Below, piece after piece: positions 1 through 5,953 of a stretch of 6,098 nt of DNA. Each line of letters begins with the position of its first letter. The stretch's first letter is position 1. The stretch comes from ZC4RG42 sp036676355. GTDB taxonomy: Bacteria; Pseudomonadota; Gammaproteobacteria; Burkholderiales; SG8-39. A program made the translations under genes and the position numbers. The stretch is from contig JAKFDA010000087.1 of assembly GCA_036676355.1 (NCBI GenBank), positions 1-6,098 on the forward strand, read 5' to 3'. The notes under the pieces are model-generated. The model ran no database searches, had not been told where the DNA came from, and worked only from the letters and a program-made list of their open reading frames with translations.

Positions 1-1
1 C

Positions 2-115
2 GGCATCGCGCTGGAGGCCGCGGCCGGCGCACCGGTTGCCGGCGTGCATGCGCGCCAGTTCGATCCGCGGCTGGTGCATGCGCTCGACGCGCTGTTCGCC
101 GGAGAGCGGGCATGA
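2..115 (+). CDS. recB: RecB C-terminus (exodeoxyribonuclease V beta subunit), 5' truncated by window
   Basis: The reading frame is open from position 2 to the TGA at 113-115 and gives the last 37 residues of a protein. The tail reads GVHARQFDPRLVHALDALFAG, with the order 'G-[IV]-[YH] ... P ... L-[IV]-x-A-L-[MD] ... FAG' that resembles the extreme C-terminus of E. coli RecB, after its nuclease domain. RecB is the 3'-5' helicase and nuclease subunit of RecBCD, which processes double-strand ends for recombination and degrades foreign linear DNA. Identity is supported mainly by context: the stop codon overlaps the recD start in an ATGA arrangement, the typical translational coupling of this operon. 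The catalytic motifs lie outside the window, so activity cannot be judged. Confidence 0.8.
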   Translation, partial: GIALEAAAGAPVAGVHARQFDPRLVHALDALFAGERA

Positions 116-1830
116 CCGGCACGACCACCGACACGGGCACTCCGTCGCTGCTCGACGCGCTCCGGCGCAGCGGCGCATTGCGCACCCTCGACCACGCGCT
201 GGCGCAGAGCCTGCGCCGCCTCGACCCCGCCACGCCCGACAGCGTGCTCGCCGCCGCCGCGCTGGCCTCGCTCGCCGTCGCCCACGGGCACGCCGGCTTC
301 GACCTATCGTCGCCGCGCACGCTGGTCGACAACGGCGACATGCCCTGGCCGGACGCCGATGCCTGGCGGCGCGAGCTGGCCGCTTCGCGCTGGGTCGCCA
401 CGCCGATGGCCGGCGGCGAAGTCGCGGACGCCAGCCACCCGCTGGTGCTCGAAGGCGCGCCGGGCGCACCGGCGCTGCTCTACCTGCGCCGCTACCGCGA
501 GTACGAACGCCGCGTCGCGTCCGGCCTGCAACGCCTTGCCACGCCACCGTCCGGCGCGGGCGGCGTAGACCTGGTCACCGGCGGCCCCGGCACCGGCAAG
601 ACCACGACGATCGCGCGCCTGCTGGTCAAGCTCGTCGAACAGGCACGCGCAGCGCAACGCGACGATCCCCGCATCGCGCTCGCCGCACCCACCGGCCGCG
701 CCGCCGAACGCATGGCCGAAAGCGTGCGCAACGCGCTGCAGGCGCTCGCCGCCGAAGGCACCGACGCCGGCGTCATCGCCGCGCTGCCGACCAGCGGCAC
801 CACCCTGCATCGCCTGCTCGGCACCATCCCCGACAGCCCGCGCTTCCGCCACCACGCCGACAACCCGCTGCCGTTCGACGTGGTCGTCGTCGACGAAGCC
901 TCGATGATCGACCTGCCGCTGATGGCGAAGCTGGTCGAAGCCGTGCCCGACGGCGCGCGCCTGGTGCTGATCGGCGACCCGGACCAGCTGCCGTCGGTCG
1001 AGGCCGGCGACGTGCTGAGCGGCATCCTCGCCACGGCCGATGCCGGCGGCGACGCCTTCCCCGCGCGGCGCACCCACCTCACGCACGCCTGGCGCCAGCA
1101 CGACGCGCTGCAGCTCGCCCCGCTTGCCGCCGCCGTGCGCGAAGGCGACAGCGCCACTGCGCTGTCGCTGCTGCGCGGCGGCACGCTGTCCGGCGTGCAC
1201 TTCCACGAGGGCCTTGCCGACCCGCTGCAGCCGCCGCACCGCGACCGCCTGCTCGCCCACTGGCGCGCGCTCGCCGACGCCGACAGCCCCGCGCAAGCGC
1301 TCGCGCTGGCCTCGCGCCTGCGCCTGCTCACCGCCGTGCGCGCTGGCCCGCAGGGCGCGCGCACGCTCAACGCGCGCATCGAAGCGCTGCTCGCAGGCGC
1401 GGGGGCTGGCGGCGGGGCTTCGGGCCGCCACTTCCACGGGCGCCTGCTGTTGATCACCGAGAACAGCTACCGCCACCGCCTGTTCAACGGCGACATCGGC
1501 ATCTGCTTCCGCGACGCCGATGGCGCCGTCATGGCTTGGTTCCCCGGCGAGACCCCCGACGCCCCGCGCGTCTTCCACCCCGCTGGCCTGCCGCAGCACG
1601 ACAGCGCGTTTGCAATGACGGTGCACAAGGCGCAGGGGTCGGAATTCAATGAGGTCTGGCTGCTACTGCCGGTCCGCGACAGCCGTGTACTTTCGCGCGA
1701 GTTGATCTACACCGGCACCACCCGCGCGCGGCGAGAGTTGCATGTCGCCGGCGCCGCCGACACCCTCGCGACCGCGCTGGCGCGGCATGCAAGCCGCTGG
1801 TCAGGGTTGGGATGCCGGTTGCAGCTGTGA
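112..1830 (+). CDS. recD: RecD, exodeoxyribonuclease V alpha subunit (5'-3' DNA helicase)
   Basis: A complete 572-residue SF1B helicase, slightly shorter than the 608-residue E. coli RecD. It drives the 5'-ended strand in the cytoplasmic RecBCD complex, which resects double-strand breaks and degrades linear phage DNA. Motifs appear in the expected order: Walker A GGPGTGKT (residues 157-164), motif Ia APTGRAAERM (192-201), TLHRLLG (231-237), Walker B VVVVDEAS (257-264), motif III LIGDPDQLPS (286-295), the LTHAWR segment (323-328), motif V TVHKAQGSEF (503-512) and motif VI YTGTTRAR (533-540) with the likely arginine finger R538. The N-terminal ~110 residues are the region that contacts RecB in the family. 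The ATG at 112 is preceded by GGAG (101-104) at 7 nt and overlaps the recB stop by 4 nt, so the two are translationally coupled. No frameshift or missing motif is seen. The very GC-rich codon use throws long shadow reading frames on both strands; they are not genes. Confidence 0.97.
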   Translation: MTGTTTDTGTPSLLDALRRSGALRTLDHALAQSLRRLDPATPDSVLAAAALASLAVAHGHAGFDLSSPRTLVDNGDMPWPDADAWRRELAASRWVATPMAGGEVADASHPLVLEGAPGAPALLYLRRYREYERRVASGLQRLATPPSGAGGVDLVTGGPGTGKTTTIARLLVKLVEQARAAQRDDPRIALAAPTGRAAERMAESVRNALQALAAEGTDAGVIAALPTSGTTLHRLLGTIPDSPRFRHHADNPLPFDVVVVDEASMIDLPLMAKLVEAVPDGARLVLIGDPDQLPSVEAGDVLSGILATADAGGDAFPARRTHLTHAWRQHDALQLAPLAAAVREGDSATALSLLRGGTLSGVHFHEGLADPLQPPHRDRLLAHWRALADADSPAQALALASRLRLLTAVRAGPQGARTLNARIEALLAGAGAGGGASGRHFHGRLLLITENSYRHRLFNGDIGICFRDADGAVMAWFPGETPDAPRVFHPAGLPQHDSAFAMTVHKAQGSEFNEVWLLLPVRDSRVLSRELIYTGTTRARRELHVAGAADTLATALARHASRWSGLGCRLQL

Positions 1831-1839
1831 AGGGATGCG

Positions 1840-1863
1840 CGCGAGTGAGAGCTCTCAATCGCG
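1840..1863. repeat. 24-bp imperfect palindrome after recD (hairpin or operator)
   Basis: Positions 1840-1851 and 1852-1863 are reverse complements except for one pair (G1845/A1858). The centre, TGAGAGCTCTCA (1846-1857), is a perfect 12-bp palindrome, flanked by CGCGA (1840-1844) and TCGCG (1859-1863). It begins 9 nt past the recD stop and ends 51 nt before the next start codon. A second, overlapping palindrome, CGACGCGTCG, lies at 1862-1871. As RNA it would form a strong stem after recD, but the following sequence has only a short CCTTT and no proper U-tract, so a classical intrinsic terminator is uncertain. A dimeric regulator's binding site upstream of the ATPase gene fits equally well. The symmetry is directly visible; the role is inferred. 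Confidence 0.55.
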
Positions 1864-1914
1864 ACGCGTCGTCCTTTAACAGAATAAGCATTAGCCAAAA
1901 CGGGGTGGGGACTG

Positions 1915-4077
1915 ATGAACAATTTGAAGTTGGAGCTTGAAAATTGCTACGGAATTAGGAAATTAGAAGAAAATTTAGATTTCTCCCAGACCCGGGCTGT
2001 TGCGATATATGCGCCAAATGGCGCAATGAAAACCTCTCTGGCCGAAACATTCAGAGACATAGCGCAAAGTCGTGCAACTGTGGATCGAATTTTCCCGGAT
2101 CGGCCAACCAAGAGGGTAGTTGTAGACGAAGCCGGGAACGCTCTAGACGAAAACAGCGTTGTTGTTATCAAAAGCTATGAAGACGTAATTCCGAATGAGA
2201 AAACGTCATTGCTTTTGGTTAACAGCGAACTCCGGCTTGAACTCGAAAAGCTTCTAAAAGGCGTTCAGTCAGCCGAGGAAGGCTTGGCCAAGAGCCTGCG
2301 TAAGGTGTCAGGGAGTAAGAGGATCGAGCGTGAAATATCAGCCACCTTTACTAAATCAGATAACCAATTCATCAAGGCGTTGACTCGTGTCAAAGAAGAG
2401 GTGGCAAAACAAGAGGGGGCACCATTTAAAGACGTACCATATGAGCGAATTTTCGATGCGAAGACGTTAGCTTTTCTCTCAAGCGGCGAATTTACGGGAG
2501 CCGTTGAGGCCTACGTTAAGAGCTATAACGCACTTATCGACAAATCGAAGTATTTTCATCGAGGCGTCTTCAATTATTACAACGCGTCGACGATCGCAAA
2601 AAATCTCGCAGATAACGGGTTCTTCAAAGCCAAACACACTGTCAAGCTCAATGGATCAGATGCCGTAGAAATAAATGATGTGAAACAGCTTGAGCAGATA
2701 ATTCAAGCAGAGAAAGATTCCATCACGAACGACGCTGAACTCAGAAAGAAGTACGGAGCCATCGAGAAGGGCTTAAACAAGAATCAGGAATTACGAGATC
2801 TCCAGAATTATCTCGCGGAGAACGAACATCTTTTGCCGTACCTGGCAAATATCGAGGAATTCCGCGAAGAAGTTCTAAAGTCGTACTTGAAGAGTTGTTT
2901 TGATCAAGTGCAAACGCTTCTGCAATTGGTCGAGGAAACGGATGGCCGAAGGCAAGAAATTGAGCAAGCTGCTCGAAGCGAACAGACTCAATGGCAAGAA
3001 GTAATTGCTACCTTCAATGATCGTTTTTCCGTGCCTTTTCGCCTTGAAGTCGAAAACCTCGTGGCGGTTATTCTTGGCCTAGAACGCGCACCTCGTCTCG
3101 GCTTCACGTTCGTCGATGGCGACGAAGAGGTGCCGGTTGAGAAGGCAAAGCTTATGGCTGCCTTGAGCACGGGGGAAACGAAGGCTTTTTACATCCTAAA
3201 CATCTTGTTCGATATTCAGGTTCGAATGAAATCAGGGCAACATGCCCTGTTTGTCATTGACGATATTGCTGATTCCTTTGATTACAAGAACAAGTACGCA
3301 ATCATCGAATACCTCCGAGATACCGCTGAGCACCCGATGTTCAGGCAAATTGTTCTAACACACAATTTCGATTTTTTTCGAACGGCATGTTCGCGATATG
3401 TCGGCCGACAGAATTGCTTTATGGCGACGAAAACAAAGGACAAAGTAATACTGCAAGAGTCATATGGCGTAAAGAATGTCTTTGAATTCTGGAAGTCGAG
3501 GTTCTACGTCAGCGATGCGATTGCAGTGGCGACGATACCGTTCATAAGGAATGTGGCCGAATACACGATGGGCCAAGATTCAAATGCGTACCTGCAGTTG
3601 ACGAAAATGTTGCATGTACAGCCCGACAGTAGCCAACTAACCTTGGGAGATCTAGATTTTCAGTTCAATACAATCTTGGGGAAACAAGGCGCACACGCCA
3701 ACAGGGAGGCTAATCTATTCGACTATATTTTCAACGTGGCGAATGCGTGTGTAGACGCACCGGAAGGGGTCAATTTCGAAAACAAGATTGTGCTTTCGAT
3801 CGCTATTCGGCTCGCAGCGGAGCAGCTTATGATCAGCAGGCTCAACGACCAGGCGGCCGTGGCTGCCTTAACAGGTAATCAAACCGGCGCGCTTAGTGAT
3901 CTGTATCGAACCCGATTCCCGGATGACAGCGAGACAAACGCGCTTTTGAGGCAAGTGCTCTTGATGACACCGGAGTCGATACATCTCAACTCTTTTATGT
4001 ACGAACCAATCGTCGATATGTCGGACGAGCACCTGCGAAGGCTCTACGCCAAGATAAAGGCGGCGATGCAGGGGTAG
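1915..4077 (+). CDS. PrrC/RloC-like (AAA_13-type) ABC ATPase, candidate phage-defence effector
   Basis: A 720-residue cytoplasmic ATPase with a split ABC-type nucleotide-binding fold. N-half: degenerate Walker A APNGAMKTS (33-41), with A33 and M38 where the consensus has glycine but K39-T40 kept. The middle (~100-380) is charged and largely helical, probably coiled-coil. C-half: signature-like LSTGE (417-421), Walker B LFVIDD (445-450) ending in Asp-Asp as in PrrC-type proteins, D-loop DSFD (453-456), and H-loop VLTHNFDFFRT (480-490) with H483. These match the pattern of PrrC and RloC, anticodon nucleases that answer phage infection. The ~200-residue C-terminal domain is helical; R545-x3-E549 and H594 recall the Arg/Glu/His active site of PrrC, but this is a guess. 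There is no CxxC, so no RloC zinc hook, and no membrane segment. The gene is clearly AT-richer than its neighbours (17 G/C in the 60 nt from 1921), which suggests horizontal transfer. GGGGTGGGG (1902-1910) is a weak ribosome site. No partner gene is beside it. An SMC/Rad50-like housekeeping role is less likely. Confidence 0.85.
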   Translation: MNNLKLELENCYGIRKLEENLDFSQTRAVAIYAPNGAMKTSLAETFRDIAQSRATVDRIFPDRPTKRVVVDEAGNALDENSVVVIKSYEDVIPNEKTSLLLVNSELRLELEKLLKGVQSAEEGLAKSLRKVSGSKRIEREISATFTKSDNQFIKALTRVKEEVAKQEGAPFKDVPYERIFDAKTLAFLSSGEFTGAVEAYVKSYNALIDKSKYFHRGVFNYYNASTIAKNLADNGFFKAKHTVKLNGSDAVEINDVKQLEQIIQAEKDSITNDAELRKKYGAIEKGLNKNQELRDLQNYLAENEHLLPYLANIEEFREEVLKSYLKSCFDQVQTLLQLVEETDGRRQEIEQAARSEQTQWQEVIATFNDRFSVPFRLEVENLVAVILGLERAPRLGFTFVDGDEEVPVEKAKLMAALSTGETKAFYILNILFDIQVRMKSGQHALFVIDDIADSFDYKNKYAIIEYLRDTAEHPMFRQIVLTHNFDFFRTACSRYVGRQNCFMATKTKDKVILQESYGVKNVFEFWKSRFYVSDAIAVATIPFIRNVAEYTMGQDSNAYLQLTKMLHVQPDSSQLTLGDLDFQFNTILGKQGAHANREANLFDYIFNVANACVDAPEGVNFENKIVLSIAIRLAAEQLMISRLNDQAAVAALTGNQTGALSDLYRTRFPDDSETNALLRQVLLMTPESIHLNSFMYEPIVDMSDEHLRRLYAKIKAAMQG

Positions 4078-4151
4078 GCGAATGGCCGATCAATGCGCGG
4101 CAGAAAAAAGGTGCCAAGGACAATCGCGTGACTTGAGGCATGGAGACGCGT

Positions 4152-4529
4152 ATGAGGCGATGGATCGGACTAGTACTTTTCGTTCTGCCGCTTGCGGTCA
4201 GCGCGCAAGCGAAGGGCTACGGCGACGTTTCGTATGCCAAGCCGCAGGACTGCAGCGTCATTACCGAGCAGAACAAGGGCAATCCCTACGCCTACCTCTT
4301 CCGCGACTACTGCGAGCGCAGCGATGCGCGCCTCAAGCAGCAGATCGCCCGCATCTACGGCCGCCCGCAGCCGTCGACGACGGTGCTCAAGGTGCCGGCC
4401 CACGGCACGCCGGCCGCCAAACGCTACGGCGTGGCCTGCATGGGCGGTTTGGTGATGCTTCGGATCAAGAGTGGCTGGGAACAGGCGCTCGACGCCGAGC
4501 ACCGTTACTACACCTGCCGCACGACCTAG
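4152..4529 (+). CDS. Small secreted four-cysteine protein of unknown function
   Basis: A 125-residue protein I do not recognise. The N-terminus is a textbook Sec signal peptide: RR at residues 2-3, a hydrophobic core WIGLVLFVLPLAV (4-16), and a likely signal peptidase I site after SAQA (residue 20), leaving a mature protein beginning KGYGD. The mature part of about 105 residues has four cysteines (34, 54, 96, 122), which suggests two disulfides in the periplasm or outside the cell, and no further membrane segment. There is no lipobox, so it is not a lipoprotein. I chose the ATG at 4152 because GGAG (4142-4145) lies 6 nt upstream. The in-frame ATG at 4140 would add four residues but has GAGG only one base before it. 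GC content and codon use are back to native levels, unlike the ATPase gene upstream. It converges with the pseudouridine synthase gene. A longer open frame overlapping it at 4082-4642 has low-complexity, frame-shadow composition and is not a gene. Confidence 0.75.
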   Translation: MRRWIGLVLFVLPLAVSAQAKGYGDVSYAKPQDCSVITEQNKGNPYAYLFRDYCERSDARLKQQIARIYGRPQPSTTVLKVPAHGTPAAKRYGVACMGGLVMLRIKSGWEQALDAEHRYYTCRTT

Positions 4530-4556
4530 CATCCAAAGCAAAGCTGAATGGAATAA

Positions 4557-4610
4557 CGGAGCCAGGTTCACTTCCGCTAGTACGCGACCCAACCCTTGAA
4601 CGAGGCTCCG
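4557..4610. repeat. 14-bp imperfect inverted repeat between convergent genes
   Basis: The left arm CGGAGCCAGGTTCA (4557-4570) and right arm TGAACGAGGCTCCG (4597-4610) are reverse complements at 12 of 14 positions, with an outer perfect block CGGAGCC/GGCTCCG. They enclose a 26-nt loop. The pair sits in the 97-nt gap between the stop codons of the secreted-protein gene (4529) and the minus-strand pseudouridine synthase gene (4627). It could work as a bidirectional terminator, although no T-run follows either arm. The left arm and its next bases, GGAGCCAGGTTCACTT, also resemble motifs I associate with the ends of REP-associated or IS200-like transposase elements, so it may be a small mobile-element remnant. 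That resemblance is from memory and unverified. Confidence 0.5.
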
Positions 4611-4626
4611 GCGTAGAACAGTTCGC

Positions 4627-5517
4627 TCAGTCCTGGAGCTGAAAATTGCTGGTGAAGCTGCGGCCCTCGCCGCTGAGCGGATCGACGAACGTCAGCCGCC
4701 TGGCCAGCAGTTGCAACGGTGCCGCGTAATCACCGGCTGCACGGTGCACCAGCGACGGATACATCCCGTCGTTTGCGATCGGCGCGCCCAGCGCGGCCAT
4801 GTGCACGCGCAGCTGGTGCTTGCGGCCGGTGATCGGCGTCAGGGCATAGCGCCAAAGGCCATCGGTCTGGGCGATGACGTCGATCCGCGTCTCGCTGTTC
4901 GCCAGGCCTTCGATCTCCCGCATGCGGAAAAACGGGTCGCCGGCCACCATCCGGCTCGAGCGGGTGCATGGAAATCCGATACCCGGCAGCGCCGGTGCGA
5001 TTGCCTCGTAGCATTTCTCGATGCGTCGCTCGCGAAACAGGGCGTGGTAGCGCGCGCGGCTTCGGGGGTTGGCCGAGAACATCACCAGCCCTGCGGTGTC
5101 GCGATCGATCCGGTGCAGCGGCACCAGCGCGTGGTTCCCGGTCCGGCGGATCAACCGGCCCAGCAGGGTTTCATGGACGTGGTCGCCTGAAGGCGCGACC
5201 GGCAGGAAATGCGGCTTGTCCGCCACCAGCAGGTCGGCATCGGCATGCAGCACGACTTCCTGGAACGGGATCGATGGCTCGTCCGCGACTTCGCGGTAGT
5301 AATGCACTTCGAGCCCGACCCGGTGCGGTGTGCCCGGCGTCACCCATCCGCCGTCGCCGTCGACGACCCGCCCGTGTGCCATTCGCTCGATCCATTGCGA
5401 GCGCGCCACCGCCGGGAACCGCGCGCACAGGCAATCCAGCACCGTCGACCACGACCCGGGCGGCAACTGCAGCGTGCTTGCGGCGAGGCCGTCGATGCCA
5501 GGGGGGCGCTTGCGCAT
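4627..5517 (-). CDS. RluA-family RNA pseudouridine synthase
   Basis: A complete 296-residue enzyme that isomerises uridine to pseudouridine in rRNA or tRNA in the cytoplasm. The hallmark catalytic motif is HRIDRDTAG (135-143), whose D138 is the nucleophilic aspartate of the RluA family (usual form HRLDxxTSG). Supporting motifs are VADKPHFLPV (98-107), the C-terminal block ITGRKHQLRVHMAALG (229-244) with NDGMYP (249-254), and LLARRLTFVDP (270-280). The N-terminal ~75 residues (SQWIERMAHGRVVDGD and onward) look like the S4-type RNA-binding module found ahead of this domain. The substrate site cannot be deduced, so I give no symbol; RluA, RluC, RluD and TruC share these motifs. The ATG at 5517 has no strong Shine-Dalgarno sequence. 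It is divergent from the ArsR gene across 70 bp, so its promoter lies close to the ArsR control region. It converges with the secreted-protein gene. Confidence 0.93.
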   Translation of the reverse strand: MRKRPPGIDGLAASTLQLPPGSWSTVLDCLCARFPAVARSQWIERMAHGRVVDGDGGWVTPGTPHRVGLEVHYYREVADEPSIPFQEVVLHADADLLVADKPHFLPVAPSGDHVHETLLGRLIRRTGNHALVPLHRIDRDTAGLVMFSANPRSRARYHALFRERRIEKCYEAIAPALPGIGFPCTRSSRMVAGDPFFRMREIEGLANSETRIDVIAQTDGLWRYALTPITGRKHQLRVHMAALGAPIANDGMYPSLVHRAAGDYAAPLQLLARRLTFVDPLSGEGRSFTSNFQLQD

Positions 5518-5551
5518 GGCGGTAGTGTGATGCCTCTGGGCGATACAGGCC

Positions 5552-5580
5552 TTGCGCGCCGGCCGCCACTCCTCTACACT
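5552..5580 (+). promoter_or_regulatory. Putative sigma-70 promoter of the arsR-AHSA1 operon
   Basis: A -35-like TTGCGC (5552-5557; first three bases match consensus) and a -10-like TACACT (5575-5580; four of six match) are separated by an ideal 17 bp. Transcription would start around 5586-5588, at or just before the ATG of the repressor gene, giving a leaderless mRNA. This fits the absence of any Shine-Dalgarno sequence before that ATG. The box matches are modest; the spacing and the adjoining operator carry most of the weight. Confidence 0.45.
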
Positions 5581-5596
5581 GAACCATATGGTTCAG
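5579..5596. promoter_or_regulatory. Perfect 18-bp palindrome, probable ArsR-family autoregulatory operator
   Basis: CTGAACCATATGGTTCAG is perfectly self-complementary over 18 bp. Its central CATATG contains the ATG start codon (5588-5590) of the ArsR-type gene, and its left edge touches the putative -10 box. Dimeric winged-helix repressors of this family bind such inverted repeats at their own promoters, so a bound dimer here would cover the -10, the start of transcription and the first codons. The symmetry is directly seen; the binding protein is inferred from position. Confidence 0.75.
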
Positions 5597-5953
5597 CATT
5601 CTCCAACCCGGTTCAACGCCTCGTTCGGGGCGCTCGCGGACGCCACCCGCCGTGGCGTCCTCGACCAGCTCTCGCGCGGCGACGCCTCCATCACCGCCCT
5701 CGCCGACAAGTTCGAAATGACCCTGACGGGCATGAAGAAGCACGTCGGCGTGCTCGAGACGGCCGGCCTGGTGACCACCGAGAAGGTCGGGCGCGTGCGC
5801 ACGTGCCGCATCGGACCGTGCCGTCTCGAGGAGGAAATGGAATGGATCGCGCGTTACCGCCAGCTGTGGGACGCGCGCTTTGCAGCGCTCGACGATGTCA
5901 TCGACGAACTCAAACGACAGGAGAAGGCCCGTGGTCGCAAGAAAAGAAAATGA
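5588..5953 (+). CDS. ArsR/SmtB-type winged-helix transcriptional repressor
   Basis: A 121-residue regulator of the ArsR subgroup usually paired with SRPBCC/AHSA1 proteins. The fold runs FGALADATRRGVLDQL (13-28, the family's opening helices), ITALADKFEMTLTGMKKHV (35-53, the helix-turn-helix, recognition helix about 45-58) and LETAGLVTTEKVGRVRTCRI (56-75, the wing). A long helix (81-110) probably serves dimerisation, and the tail is very basic (KARGRKKRK). It lacks the ELCVCD metal-binding motif of the arsenic and zinc sensors, so metal sensing is unlikely; C73 and C78 are the only cysteines. I chose the ATG at 5588. The frame extends to a TTG at 5552, but that adds 12 non-conserved residues and overlaps the likely promoter. 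No ribosome site precedes 5588, consistent with a leaderless transcript. The stop overlaps the next coding region by 23 nt, so the two are co-expressed. Divergent from the pseudouridine synthase gene. Confidence 0.92.
   Translation: MVQHSPTRFNASFGALADATRRGVLDQLSRGDASITALADKFEMTLTGMKKHVGVLETAGLVTTEKVGRVRTCRIGPCRLEEEMEWIARYRQLWDARFAALDDVIDELKRQEKARGRKKRK

Noticed and set aside
304..1626. 440-codon open frame on the minus strand inside recD
   Set aside because: A shadow of the strongly GC-rich recD codon pattern; the product is Ala/Arg/Gly/Val-rich low complexity, while the plus strand carries complete RecD motifs.
36..1652. 538-codon plus-strand open frame overlapping recD in another frame
   Set aside because: The product is almost all Arg, Ala, Pro and His, typical of an alternate frame of GC-rich coding DNA; no domain is recognisable.
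1852..1880. Possible promoter for the ATPase gene: CTCTCA (1852-1857), 17 bp, TTTAAC (1875-1880)
   Set aside because: Spacing is ideal, but only 3/6 and 4/6 consensus matches in a region of changing composition; not strong enough to list as a feature.
2212..3054. Zinc-hook (CxxC) coiled-coil as in RloC or Rad50 within the ATPase insertion
   Set aside because: The insertion has only one cysteine (C328), with no CxxC pair.
1835..4099. ATGCGCG at 1835-1841 and 4093-4099 as flanking direct repeats (insertion-site duplication) of the AT-rich island
   Set aside because: Only 7 bp in a GC-rich genome, and the left copy lies next to the recD palindrome; easily chance.
4082..4642. 186-codon open frame after the ATPase gene
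   Set aside because: It overlaps the signal-peptide-bearing gene in a different frame, has shadow-like composition, and has no better ribosome site.
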